DNA of 64,000 nt from Notamacropus eugenii (GCF_028372415.1 NC_092877.1:218093616-218157615), one strand, 5' to 3'; shown: positions 21,558 to 31,901, counted from the stretch's first letter. Program-made: numbers and translations. The notes: generated by a model not told the origin, from the sequence alone.

Positions 21558-22530
21558 CTATTCTCTCTTTGGATCCTGTCCCTTCCCAAGAGTGTTGACA
21601 TCAAATTGCTCCCTCCTCCCATTGCCCTCCCTTCCATCATCCCCCTCACCCTGCTTATCCCCTTCTCCTCCTCTTTCATTGAAAGACCATTTTTTCCCCT
21701 GAAGTATTATACTCAGTTTTGCTGGGTAGGTAATTCTTGGTTTTAGTCCTAGTTCCTTTGACTTCCGGAATATCATATTCCATGCCCTTTGATTCCTTAA
21801 TGTAGAAGCTGCTAGATCTTGTGTTATCCTGATTGTATTTCCACAATACTTGAATTGTTTCTTTCTAGCTGCTTGCAATATTTTCTCCTTGACCAGGGAA
21901 CTCTGGAATTTGGCCACAATGTTCCTAGTAGTTTCTCTTTTTGGATCTCTTTCAGGAGGTGATCAGTGGATTCCTTGAATATTTATTTTGCCTTCTGGTT
22001 CTAGAATCTCAGGGCAGTTTTCCTTGATAATTTCATGAAAGATGATGTCTAGGCTCTTTTTTTGATCATGACTTTCAGGCAGTCCCACAATTTTTAAATT
22101 GTCTCTCCTGGATCTATTTTCCAGGTAAGTTGCTTTTCCAATGAGATATTTCACATTTTCTTCCATTTTTTCATTCTTTTGGTTTTGTTTTGTGATTTCT
22201 TGGTTTCTCATAAAGTCATTAGCCTCCATCTGTTCCATTCTAATTTTGAAAGAACTATTTTCTTCAGTGAGCTTTTGAACCTCCTTTTCCATTTGGTTAA
22301 TTCTGCTTTTTAAAGCATTCTTCTCCTCATTGACTTTTTGAACCTCTTTTGCCAATTGAGTTAGCATATTTTTCAAGGTGTTATTTTCTTCAGCATTTTT
22401 TTGGGTCTCCTTCAGCAAGATGTTGACCTGCTTTTCATGCTTTCCTTGCATCTATTTCATTTATCTTCCCAGTTTTTCCTCCACCTCTCTAACTTGATTT
22501 TCAAAATCCTTTTTGAGGATTTCATGGCCT
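21558..22530 (-). pseudogene. L1/HAL1 ORF1 (nucleic-acid-binding chaperone), broken
   Basis: Domains in order on minus: N-terminal residues like WAQAMK..KKDFENQVREVEE (about 22530-22455, interrupted by a stop before 22451); heptad-rich coiled coil with repeated EVQKLTEEN/EVQKVNEEK units (22451-22150); RNLKIVGLPE-type start of the RRM (SRRDNLKIVGLPES, about 22110); IIKENCPEILE (about 22030). After a frameshift near 21917-21963 comes the C-terminal domain with KEKILQAARKK, RITQDLAASTL and ITYPAKLS (about 21720-21880). L1 ORF1p trimerises through the coiled coil and binds RNA through RRM and CTD. The order and spacing are normal. At least one stop and one frameshift make it inactive. The CTD runs without a stop into the 3' UTR polypurine stretch. 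Confidence 0.85.
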
Positions 22531-22863
22531 GAGCCCATTGAATATTTATTTGGATGTTTAGGATACAGAAGCCTTGACTTTTATGTCTTTCCCTGATGGT
22601 AAGCATTATTCTTCCTCTTCTGAAAGGATGGGAGGAGATATCTGTTCACCAAGAAAGTAACCTTCTATGGTCTTACTTTTTTTCCCCTTTTTTGGGCATT
22701 TTCCCAGCCAGTGACTCGACTTCTGAGTTTCCTTTGCACACCCACCTGGCCTCCAGTTCTGCCCAGCTAGCCCTTGGAGTCTGAGATTCAAATGCTGCTT
22801 CCCAGCCTCAGGGCTTTGGGTGGGGGCAGGGCTGCTATTAAGTGTAGATTAAGTTCAGTTGCT

Positions 22864-22877
22864 GGGGGGGGGGGGGG
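22864..22877. repeat. G14 homopolymer
   Basis: Fourteen consecutive G on plus inside the HAL1-like 5' UTR, followed by TTGGG and AGGG, so the plus strand has G-quadruplex potential. Long homopolymers are also common sites of sequencing error. Confidence 0.9.
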
Positions 22878-23366
22878 TTGGGCAGGGCCACCACATGGGG
22901 CTCAGTTCCCTCAGGGGGTTTATGCAGAGACCTTCAACAATGGCTCTGAGGTCTTGCCTGCTTTGGGAGCTCCTGTCCGCTGCTGCCTCCCGAGGGGGCC
23001 TGAGTGATGGGGATACCCCACTCCCCTCTCCACAAGCTGAAAAGACTCTCTCAATGACCTTTGGCACCTGTAGGTGGAGGGACCTGTGTGGCCACTGGAG
23101 ATTCTGTCCCTGAAGCCTGCTTGGATCTGCCCCTCTTGGTGCCACTTGGCCAAGGCAGGGCTGGGCTCTGCTCTGAGTCTGGTGCAGGATGGATCTTTTG
23201 TATTGGTTTTTCAGGTCTCTCTGGACCAGAAATCTTCTCCACTCAGTTGTTCTGTGGCTTCTGCTGCTCCATAATTTGTTGGGAGTTCTTCACAGGTATT
23301 TTATGGGCTGTGGGTTTGGAGCTAGTGTATGTGTATCTTTCTACTCTGCCATCTTGGCTCCTCCTC

Positions 23367-23382
23367 TGTTAGTCAATTATTT
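23367..23382. repeat. Target-site duplication, right copy
   Basis: TGTTAGTCAATTATTT, one mismatch from the left copy at 21107-21122. It lies just outside the 5' end of the minus-strand element. Confidence 0.9.
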
Positions 23383-23585
23383 GAAACAAGTATTAAGAAG
23401 AAAACTTGAGTAAATTCTTTTTAAAAAATTACTTTTAAACTAAATTGATTGTCTACCTTAAGCTGATTTGGAAATGTGACTTTATTCAATAATTGTCCCT
23501 TAGAGATATCATTTTTTTCTTCTTCAAGTGTTATCCTTCCTATTATCTCTTATTATTAAGTTTGTTATTTAAATGTAAAGTCCTG
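23383..23585. other. Unassigned AT-rich sequence
   Basis: Nothing recognised between the HAL1-like element and the next SINE. Confidence 0.4.
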
Positions 23586-23944
23586 CACTTAGGTGTACAG
23601 TGTGTATGTGTTCATCCTTTGTTGCTGATGAAGACCATGCTATCAGAGAAATGATGACATGACTTGCACTTGACTTTGTTTTGAGTGAGGGAGGGCTGTG
23701 CAGGTCACCAGCCTCACTTCTCCTCCAGAGTCATCTGAATCCAGTGACCAGATATTCATCAGGATGACTGGAGATGACCCAGGATGAGGCAATTGGAGTT
23801 AAGTGACTTGCCCAAGGTCACACAGCTAGTGAGTGTGAAGTGTCTGAGGAGAGATATGAACTCAGGTCCTCCTGACTCCTGCACTGGTGCACCACCTAGC
23901 TGCCTCACCCCCCACCCCCACCCCCACCCCCACTTAGGTGGACA
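23586..23944 (-). mobile_element. Full-length chimeric SINE (type B) with TSD
   Basis: The SINE body is 23600-23930 on minus: tRNA-like head GGCAGCTAGGTGGTGCACCA, CORE body with CACTAGCTGTGTGACCTTGG, a junction at about 23785-23800, then the type B module (CAGTCATCCTGATGAATATC, GAGGCTGGTGACCTGCACAG, GCAAGTCATGTCATCATTTC) and a tail near GATGAACACA. A 14-bp TSD with one mismatch brackets it: CACTTAGGTGTACA (23586-23599) and CACTTAGGTGGACA (23931-23944). It is the best model in this window for the family. The TSD edges are not T/A-rich L1-type sites. Confidence 0.85.
23908..23931. repeat. (CCCCCA)n tract with G-quadruplex potential
   Basis: Four C runs of 6, 5, 5 and 5 separated by single A. 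The minus strand therefore has four G runs with one-base loops, an excellent intramolecular quadruplex motif. It sits exactly between the SINE head and the right TSD, so it was probably an expanded or captured 5' end of the SINE. Confidence 0.9.
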
Positions 23945-23959
23945 AAATCAGCTGCAAAG

Positions 23960-24215
23960 GTAATAGGTAGGGGAGTTGTCGCTAGGCAGGAGTTCATATG
24001 AAAAAGAACTAGGCATTTGGGTTGACTGCAAATTCAGCAGACAGCTTCATGATCATCATTTACTTTAAAAGAAGTGGCAGCAAAGAAGGCGATAGCTTCA
24101 CTACATTGCATAAGAATTAAACCAAATCTGGAATATTGTGCTCAATTCTCTCCAGATCTTTAGAAAGACAAGTTAGAGCATTTCAAGGAATCTGAAGGCC
24201 TAAGTAGAGGGGTTT
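23960..24215 (+). mobile_element. L3/CR1-type LINE fragment
   Basis: ATGAAAAAGAACTAGGCATT, GTTGACTGCAAATTCAGCAG, GTGGCAGCAAAGAAGGCGAT, AATCTGGAATATTGTGCTCA and ATTTCAAGGAATCTGAAGGC follow the conserved CR1/L3 3' coding-end order. Heavily diverged. Confidence 0.6.
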
Positions 24216-24640
24216 GGATGTAGATAAGGTCGAAGAGCCCTTCCTTCAATGAGACTAAGAAGGAAAGGCATTGGCAGCAGTAACTAGAAAAACAGAAATC
24301 AGAGGGAAATAAATTTCCTTCTCTCAGTCACTTTTCTCTCCTACAGCCCAGTTGAAAGATGAAAAGTATGATGTGGATAAGTGAGGTGATTTCAGAAATA
24401 CCAGGAAACTGTTCTTAATATCTAATTCTTTTTTGAATGGAGACAGTTGCCTTTGATTTCACAATTACAGAAAACACTTTAAATGCTCTTTATGTATGAT
24501 CTTGGTAACTCATTGACCTAAATTCACGCTGAGATGTAAACCTCTGTAAAAAAAAAAAAAAGACCCAGGTTTTGACAAAGGGAGAGGCTTAGGATGCTAT
24601 AGAGTAGAATGAGATACAGATAGGGGAAGTTGGTGATAAT
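24216..24640. other. Unassigned sequence
   Basis: May hold further L3/CR1 sequence to about 24300, not distinct. A-run at 24548-24561. No ORF of interest. Confidence 0.35.
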
Positions 24641-24644
24641 GGAA

Positions 24645-24782
24645 ATAAATTCCTGTTTTGTAGTCTTAACAAGGTTAAGTGACTTCCTAGGAACACACAT
24701 TTAATAAGTTTCAGAGGCCAGATTTGAACTCATGAAGATGAGTCCTGGCATTCTATCCACTTTGCCACCTAGCTGCCCTTAT
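24645..24782 (-). repeat. CORE-SINE
   Basis: GGTTAAGTGACTTCCTAGGA, CCAGATTTGAACTCATGAAG, CATTCTATCCACTTTGCC and head ACCTAGCTGCCC at the right end show a minus-strand copy, 3'-truncated. Confidence 0.8.
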
Positions 24783-25240
24783 TCCTTTTCTTACTATTCC
24801 GTAAATCAGGGTATTCCCAAAAGATCAGTCCTTTCCTCTGATGCACTTCCCACTAATTTGGATATTTCATTCAATTTCAATTTTCACTATTGCTTTTATT
24901 AAAAAGATAATCCCTAAATCTGAGGGATAGCCTTCTAACATTGGTCCCTCTCTAGAGCTCAAATCTAAATTGTAAGCTATTCGCTGTACTTTTCTACTCT
25001 GATGTCTTAGTCATAATCTTTTTTTTCTCTCCCCAAATATCACCTTCTCTAAAGCAGAACTTTTCTCGTCATCTCTACTCATCTTCTATCTACCCATCCT
25101 TCTCCAATCTAGTCAAGCTAATTCATTCAACATCTTCTAAGGAAGCCTTGTTTTTTGTTTAGGACAGTCCATTCCCCCCCCCCCCCCCCAAATTCTTTTT
25201 CTCACCCTCAAGATCTCTAAGAACTTATAGTCTTAAAGAA
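24783..25240. other. Pyrimidine-rich sequence, possibly a diverged L2
   Basis: C16 homopolymer at 25174-25189. The phrases CACCTTCTCTAAAGCAGAAC and TTCTAAGGAAGCCTTG recall L2 sense order but the match is not firm. Confidence 0.35.
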
Positions 25241-25244
25241 TTGT

Positions 25245-25345
25245 CCAGAATATTAAAAATTTAAGTGGTTTGCCAAGGGTCATATATATTAGAAACAAAG
25301 TGTGAGCCAGGTCTTACTTGCAAGGCTTCCTCTCTCTTTATCATT
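25245..25345 (-). repeat. CORE-SINE relic
   Basis: TTAAGTGGTTTGCCAAGGGT, AAGTGTGAGCCAGGTCTTAC and CAAGGCTTCCTCTCTCTT follow antisense CORE-SINE order. Confidence 0.6.
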
Positions 25346-25617
25346 CCTTCTCTCTGACTCTGTTGGTCAGTCTGTAGATCTGTCTCTTTCTTCATATATA
25401 TTATATTTACATATAATACTTAGATGTGTGTATGTGTTTCTTTGTCTATACGAACACATAGGTAACAGATAAATACAAGGTAATAGAGGGAGGGTAGTAG
25501 TAGCTGAGGGGTATGAGGAAAGGCTTCCTTTAGTATTTGGGCTGAATTTTGAAGCTAACAAAGGATTTTGAGAAGTGGTAGTGTTGAAGACGTTAAGGAA
25601 TAACTGATCACAGAAAG
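25346..25617. other. Unassigned sequence
   Basis: Nothing recognised. Confidence 0.4.
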
Positions 25618-25690
25618 AAATAATTCAATAGACATTTACAAAATGCTTGCTATATGTAAGGCAACTTTCTAGGTAACAGAAACAAATTGG
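25618..25690 (-). mobile_element. L2 3' end (antisense), short
   Basis: ATAGACATTTACAAAATGCT, TGCTATATGTAAGGCAACTT and CTAGGTAACAGAAAC match the reverse of the L2 3' end. Confidence 0.45.
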
Positions 25691-26754
25691 CACACTATAA
25701 CACCACTGTAATAAACAGAAATATTTATAAACTGATTTCTGATCTAAATAATAGAAGAAATGGAATGTCTTCAGGAAATGTCCTATTCCCATATAATTAC
25801 AGGTCTGTAAATCTGCCTTGAGGATGAGAAAGTTTGGAACAAAAGGAATGGTGGGGAGATAAAATTAAGACTTGAAATATGAAAGAACTGGTAATCAGGG
25901 GTGGTCAGAATCTGGAACGTGGGAACAATAAAAATATTGAAGGCTCATCTCGGGATTAGAATGCAACTGAGGAAGGAAAAGCAACAAGCAACATGATGAA
26001 ACACTGATGGACAAGGGAAAAAAGAAAGTCAAATCATAAAGGACATCATATTGTTAGGATGATTAAAGGATATTGCTGTTGAAATGACAGTCTGATCCGG
26101 AACAAAATGAAGGTCAGGGGAGGTAGGCACCAATATTTCCTATCATGCTGGAATTTTGACCTGCTAGAGCTGAGGTCTTGGAACTTAACCTTCTAGTGTG
26201 ATTGAAGGTTCTTATTGCAACATAACTCTTTTGGGAAGAATCTATGTGGTGAATAGATGACAGTGGGAATTCAGCCAGGTTTGTGCAATCACCATTTGGT
26301 GTAACTTCTGAAGCAGTGACATTAGGAAGTCTCTGAAATAAGGAAGCAAGGGTATACTTTGCAAAGAGCAGCATCGATTATACATTAAAGGTAATATTTC
26401 TGTATACTCAGCATTGCAAAGGTTGCTGGTACATATTAGTCTCTTCAGTTATACCTGCAGATGTTTAGCTTGTGTGTGTGTGTGCATGAATGTTCTTAAT
26501 ATGCATGAACCAAAAGGGTTCTTTGTTTCATGGCTTCATAGAAGGTATTTGAAGGAGGAGGTACAAATATTTATTAAAATCAAGCCTAGCCCCTGTTCTC
26601 ACTGATCTTCCTTTCTAATTATCATTTATATCAAAGCATTCTTGCTTTCCCAACCTAAATAGTTCGCTAATAATGCTCAGTTTATTCTGTAAGTATAATG
26701 GATGCTTAATAACATTTTGCATTGAATTGAAACAAAGTAGTGTTGAATGTTCCT
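25691..26754. other. Unassigned sequence
   Basis: No clear repeat, no recognised ORF. (TG)n of about 8 units at 26470-26485. Confidence 0.4.
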
Positions 26755-26840
26755 TCATTAGTTATGACAGACTTTAAGCTCCCTCAGAATAGTGATTACC
26801 TTATCTTTTTTACCTCCTCAAGTACAGCGTTCAGCATCAT
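26755..26840 (+). mobile_element. L2 3' end, diverged
   Basis: GACAGACTTTAAGCTCCCTC, AGAATAGTGATTACCTTATC and CAAGTACAGCGTTCAGCATC follow L2 3' order. Confidence 0.4.
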
Positions 26841-27740
26841 ATTCCAAATCAAAACATCTGTGAAGTCAGTGAAGAAAAAATCCTTTCCTTGTAGATGTGG
26901 AAGTGAGAATACATATGTAACACCTGTGAATGTGGGTGTCTGGGGAGAGGAGATTTGGCCAGAGAAAGTCATCACTGCTCTTTCCTCTCTTACCCACTTT
27001 GTCTCTGGAGATTTAATCAGTCACACCCTATTATGACATTTATAGCTTAGGAACAATAAAAATGGCCCCTCAAATAAACATGTTTCCCTTATCTAATATT
27101 TTATGGAGTTTATATTAAGTGAAACGTCTTAATTATTCAGAGTCCTAAGTTAGTAAAGTTCCTAACATTCAGACAGAGATTTATCTCTCTGTCTTAATTT
27201 AAAATTTGTCTGTAGTGAACCACTGGTCTTTTTTATGGTTGAGATAAAATTCAGGTTACTGGAAACTATATAAGCATAGCATCTGTTAATAGACAGACAC
27301 CAGAAGAGGAAGTCATGGGAAAGAGTTGACCTTTACTTGGAACTCCCCTCAGTCTTTGAAAAAGTGGGTATAACCAGTGGTTTCCGATTAGCTCTATTCC
27401 AAGTAGGTCTGATGGGCATTCTTAGTCTCTCCCTTCTCTACTTTGTTTCAGATCTACTTTTTCTTTTTTCTTTCTCTGGTTGCCTCAGCCAGTTCCTTCT
27501 GGTTTAGTTCTTTAATTCCCCATTTCTTCAGCTCTCTGTCTTTCTCTTTCTTTCAATCTCTTTCTCATATCTTTTTCCATGTCCTTCTCCACAGGGATTT
27601 TAAAACTACCATTATAATGGGGAGAAAAAACCCAACTCTACCTTTCTCTCTTTCCCAGCTGAGAAGACATATAACTTCCAGGGTCTTTAGCAGCTTAGTA
27701 CTTTTTTTTTTCCATGCAGCTGTTCCAAGCTTTTCCTGAA
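26841..27740. other. Unassigned sequence; pyrimidine-rich part at 27420-27600
   Basis: Plus strand at 27430-27600 is strongly T/C-rich (many CTTTCTC and TTTCTTT words). No repeat family or gene recognised. Confidence 0.4.
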
Positions 27741-27840
27741 TGATGTCACACACACGCACATATATGTTTATGTATGTATATATACAAATATATATATATA
27801 CATACATATGCATAAATATATATATAAATATGTGTGTAGT
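27741..27840. repeat. Compound CA/TA microsatellite
   Basis: CACACACACGCACATATATG, then TATATATACAAATATATATA and similar words up to TATGTGTGTAG. Confidence 0.85.
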
Positions 27841-28450
27841 TGATTGAGTAAATCAATCAACCCACCTCACCCCACTTAAAACAAATGATAAGGTGCTTTG
27901 ATACTTAAAGAGGTGAGAATAAGTCTCAACCAACCAGTCAAAATTTTACATCGAGGTCAAAACATCCTTGGATAAACTAGGGTGATGTTGACAGGAAAAG
28001 TGCTCAGACTGATCGAGTTTTCTCTAATAGACCAGTGCAAAACTGATTCTAGCATCTGGTGAAGATACAGATTTCAGCAAGCAAAGAACAAGGAGAGAAC
28101 TGTGCCTTGGTCAGGTAGTTCTTTTTGAATGAGTTGTTAGTTCTAGCTCAGTAATCAGTTGAAAGGCTGCTTTTCTTCACGTAGTAAGGGTACTAGAAGC
28201 AGTCAGAATAGTTGTTCAGGTCCTGAATTGAGGCATAGAGCCTTTCCATTACATGCCATCATGTGTTTTAGAAAGCAGGCTCCTTGGCTTTTTCTCAATG
28301 TTCTGATAGTAACCAGAACATGATATGATGTTCCAATGATTGGGTTGCCATTCATCAAGCCCTGATAGACATATAAACCTATAAGATACTTTGGAGTGGG
28401 AAGGAGAAGTATGGAGCTAGTGTCAGGTCTTTCGGACTATAGAAGCTATA
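27841..28450. other. Unassigned sequence
   Basis: Nothing recognised. A small inverted repeat TTGATTGA/TCAATCAA lies at about 27840-27862. Confidence 0.4.
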
Positions 28451-28454
28451 GTAC

Positions 28455-28530
28455 CAGAAGCTATGCCTAGCACAGTATAGGCACACAGAAGCACTTAAGA
28501 AGGGTTTGTTGAATTGAATTGGTGAGAGCA
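28455..28530 (+). mobile_element. L2 3' end
   Basis: GCCTAGCACAGTATAGGCAC, then CACTTAAGAAGGGTTTGTTG and AATTGAATTGG are the terminal L2 segments. Confidence 0.55.
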
Positions 28531-29835
28531 ATCGCAATGGGCAGCAACTAGAGAAGAGACCTTTTACTTCACGAAGCTCATGCAGAAAAATGAGCCAGGG
28601 AGTTCAGAGAATGAAGCAGTTTTGAGAATAGGGAATTAGGAACGACCAATGTGTAACAAAAAGATTAGGTCATCTGAAATCAAGCATGAACCTCACAAAA
28701 AAACCTATAGAACCCTTATTTGAAAAGACTTTTTTTCTCTTATTCTATTTTCATTTTTACCATTAGGAATATTTTCAAGTGTATTCAAGTAATTCAGAGG
28801 AGGAAAAATAGTTGTATGATTGCTCTTATTCATTTGGGGGAAATGGTACGCATACGAGAACTGACCATTTTGCATATTGACAAGAAACATATGGGATAAA
28901 ATTCAGTTCATGTCTTCTGTTTGCCTTATTATATTTAAGTGAGATACATGTGTTGCTCTGATTTGTTTTATACGTACAGAAATATTGAAAGGAAGAAAGA
29001 GAGTATGAAGCAGTAGCTAGTTTAGACTTGATTAAATGGGGAAATTTTTGCTTATTTGTCAAGTAGATGCCAAGTGAATGCATTCCTTTCATTTACTGAG
29101 AATGTGACATTAACACGTACTAATTTTTTGTTAGCAGCAGGGCTATGTGAGTGTTAAGTAAATGTAAATGAGTGGTTTTAGAGGTTAGTGTAGAATGATT
29201 TGAAATGTTCGGGGCTTCTATTTGGAAAGATGCATTGCTTTATAGTAATGACTAACTGTGAAGGAATCTGCTGGATTTGAAGGAGGACAAAGGACTCAGT
29301 TCAGAAATAGATTTTCATTGCACCTTTTCATCAAGCTTTATTAAATTTCTCATTTTTAGTATTTCAATTTAACATTAAAAACTATAAAACCCCATCATTC
29401 AATAAGGTATATTCCTATTTCAATTTAAAAAATCCTTAAAATTAAAAGTTTGGTCATAAACATATTTTGAACTTTTTGTTGTTATTGCAACACAAAGCTC
29501 TAACTCACAAGTTTTCCTCTACTTCTTTGAATTGACTGGTGCAGTATAAATTCAAGAATAAAATCCTGGGACAAAAGAATGAATACGTCCCTTTTTGATG
29601 TGCTCATATAAGCTCCATACTCTATTCTAATACCTTAAAGTTATTGGAATGCATTTTTGTTCCCTATTTTCCCACCCAAATGTACCTACAATAATATTTA
29701 ATCTACTTAATCCATACAATCTCTGCTAGAATTTAATCCTATAACTTGTTTTCTCCTTAGTGACTAACAAGAATAATTAGTCTGCTGTGTTTATATATCA
29801 TCACATTTCTTAATGCATTTCCAGACAGTTACTGT
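28531..29835. other. Unassigned AT-rich sequence
   Basis: 1.3 kb with no repeat I recognise and no motif-bearing ORF. Confidence 0.4.
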
Positions 29836-29837
29836 GT

Positions 29838-29965
29838 CTCTTCTTAAGCTGTGTTTTCCAGACTGAACTTGCCCAGTTTTCTAACTTTTTCTCATAAATC
29901 TTATTATTTTTTCTATCAGTTCAAAATTTTTGTTAACTCATTTCTATTATCCCCAGTTTTAATGC
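29838..29965 (-). mobile_element. L3/CR1-type LINE 3' fragment
   Basis: CTGTGTTTTCCAGACTGAAC, TTGCCCAGTTTTCTAACTTT and TTCTCATAAATCTTATTATT match the antisense of the CR1/L3 3' end. Confidence 0.5.
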
Positions 29966-30324
29966 GATGTTATAGAAAAATTGAGTCTTTATTTTAAATT
30001 GATCAGGGAATAGTAGAGAATCTTGTTTTTTGCAAGACACACAGCATGTGCATGAACCCAACTGAAAGTAACAATAACTTTTTATACTGCAAATTGTGTT
30101 GTACACTAATGTGGTTTGTCATTCTGTCTACTGTCAATACTTCTCTGTTTACCCAACCTTCCACATTCTTTCTACCAGTTATTGCGCATCTGAATATATT
30201 TCTCATGGGAATAATTTATATTTGTTTTTGATGCTTATTCTATTTTTTCTAATTCATAAAGACCACTCAGTTTTACTTTTTCCCTTATAATTTAAAAATC
30301 CTTCCTCTGTCCTTCATATCCGTT
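29966..30324. other. Unassigned AT-rich sequence
   Basis: Nothing recognised. Confidence 0.4.
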
Positions 30325-31010
30325 GTATGTAAATTTCTTTTTAACATTTCTTCATTTAAAAACATTAACAAGTATTTATTTTCTCTTTCTCCCATTCTAA
30401 ACCTACATTGGAAGTTAAAAACCACCCCAAAAAACCCAAAACCTTTGCAATAAATATGCACAGTCAAACAAAACAAATTCTCATAGCAGCCGTGTCCAAA
30501 TACATTTGTTTCATTCTGCAGTTTGAATCTCTCACCTATCAGAAGGAGGGTAGCAGGCATCATCACTGATTGTTGGTCTTTGCATTAGTATTCTCAATTT
30601 TGTAAAAGTTGTTTGCCATTACATTACTATTTTTGGAATATAAATTGTTTTCATATTTCTGTCCATTTCACTCTACATCATTTCCTAAAAATCTTTTCAA
30701 TTTTCTCTGGAACCATCTCTTTCATCATTTCTTGTAGCTCAGTGATATTCCATTACATTCATATACCATATTTTGTTCAGTTGTTCCCTAATTCCTTGCC
30801 TTCTGGTTCTTTGCCATTATAATAAGAGCTACTATAAATATTTTATATGAGTCTTTTTTTTCTCTTTCTCTGATATCTTCATGTTGCAGGTCTGGTTATT
30901 ATGTTGCTGGGTCAAAGGGTCTAGTAACTTTCAGGGTATACTACCACTTTGCTTTCTAAAATAACAGTACCAATCCACTTTCATCAACAGTGCAGTATAA
31001 TTCCTATTGG
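30325..31010 (-). mobile_element. Old L1 3' end
   Basis: Antisense L1 landmarks: TATTCCATTACATTCATATA, CCATATTTTGTTCAGTTGTT, GAGCTACTATAAATATTTTA, GTTGCTGGGTCAAAGGGTCT and CCACTTTCATCAACAGTGCA. They match in order the better-kept copies at 6537 and 31921 but with more divergence and no visible TSD. Confidence 0.7.
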
Positions 31011-31064
31011 TGCAGGGAATACCCAATTAGAAAACTCCTCTATTAATTGACAACTTCTGCTGTT

Positions 31065-31195
31065 AGAGAATTGACTAGGCCACTGAGTCATTATAGGAGT
31101 TGCCCAGGATCACACAACCAGTGTGTGTCAGAAACAGGAATTGAACTCAGGTGCTCTGAGGGCAGCTCTCTGTCCACAATGCCGTATTGCCTTTC
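31065..31195 (-). repeat. CORE-SINE
   Basis: GAGTTGCCCAGGATCACACA, GGAATTGAACTCAGGTGCTC and CTCTCTGTCCACAATGCCGT show the minus-strand body and head-proximal part. Confidence 0.7.
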
Positions 31196-31425
31196 TGTAC
31201 TTCCTTAGATTCTTAAATTCAAGAGCCAATAGTTCTGATACTACTTACAATAATTCCTCTAAAAAGACAACAACCACCTTTTCCAGTCCCCTACCCTTTA
31301 GTGTCAATGCCTTTCCTCATTGCATGTTGCTTCCCCTCATTAGAATGTGCGCTTCTTGAAATCAGAGACTCTTCTTGCCCTTTTTTGTATTCCCAGCACC
31401 AAACATTGCTTCTGATAATTCCTCA
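31196..31425 (+). mobile_element. L2 3' end
   Basis: ATTAGAATGTGCGCTTCTTG, AAATCAGAGACTCTTCTTGC, TGTATTCCCAGCACC are in L2 3' order, preceded by a diverged L2 pyrimidine-rich part. Confidence 0.55.
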
Positions 31426-31840
31426 AAATCCTAAGTGAAATCCACTGATGCTTCTTTGATTCGAATCTTAAATTTCTTGGATTAAAAATATGTTCTTCCT
31501 TTTGCCTGGTGACCTCTCCCTTCTCTCATTAACTGATTCCTTTAAATGTTTGGTTATTATAAGTTTTTAATGGAGACTGAAGCCATGTAATTTTCTATGC
31601 TTCCTTGAAAAAAGAAGTTAGTCACCATCTAATGTACACTATTTATAACTTTTTTCTCATTACCATTTGCACCCCAGAAATGTAATTGTTAAACTATTAT
31701 ATAAGTAATTCTCATTCAATTACTCTAAGAATAACTAGGAAGATAAAGAAAGGATAAATATGAATTTTTGAATTTTCCCATTAATTTATGCTAAAAGAAG
31801 AAAAATGAAAAATATGGAAATTATAGGAAAATAAAGAATT
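31426..31840. other. Unassigned sequence
   Basis: Nothing recognised. Confidence 0.4.
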
Positions 31841-31844
31841 CTAC

Positions 31845-31901
31845 AGTGATGGAACCTTAGAGTTGGAAGGAACCTTAGACATTATCTTGGTCAAACACTA
31901 T
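31845..31901 (-). repeat. CORE-SINE 5' fragment
   Basis: GGAACCTTAGAGTTGGAAGG, AACCTTAGACATTATCTTGG is the common antisense segment GAGCTGGAAGGGACCTTAGA of mammalian MIR-type SINEs. It adjoins the L1 target site. Confidence 0.5.

Larger units (their letters stand above)
21123..23366 (-). mobile_element. Complete ORF2-less L1-lineage element (HAL1-like), 2.24 kb
   Basis: Bracketed by a 16-bp TSD with one mismatch. Read on minus, it begins AGGAGGAGCCAAGATGGCAG (about 23366-23345), nearly the same as the YY1-bearing start of other mammalian L1s. A GC-rich 5' UTR of about 0.8 kb follows, then ORF1 (about 22530-21558) with coiled coil, RRM and C-terminal domain, then a 3' UTR whose start is a G/A-rich polypurine tract (C/T-rich on plus at about 21590-21690), ending in an A-rich tail at about 21123-21150. 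No ORF2 endonuclease, reverse transcriptase or cysteine-rich sequence is present between ORF1 and the tail, so movement must have relied on another element's machinery. This layout is that of half-L1 (HAL1) elements. Confidence 0.85.

Noticed and set aside
22774..23372. Several overlapping ORFs on both strands
   Set aside because: All lie in the GC-rich 5' UTR of the 2.24-kb HAL1-like element and are composition artefacts.
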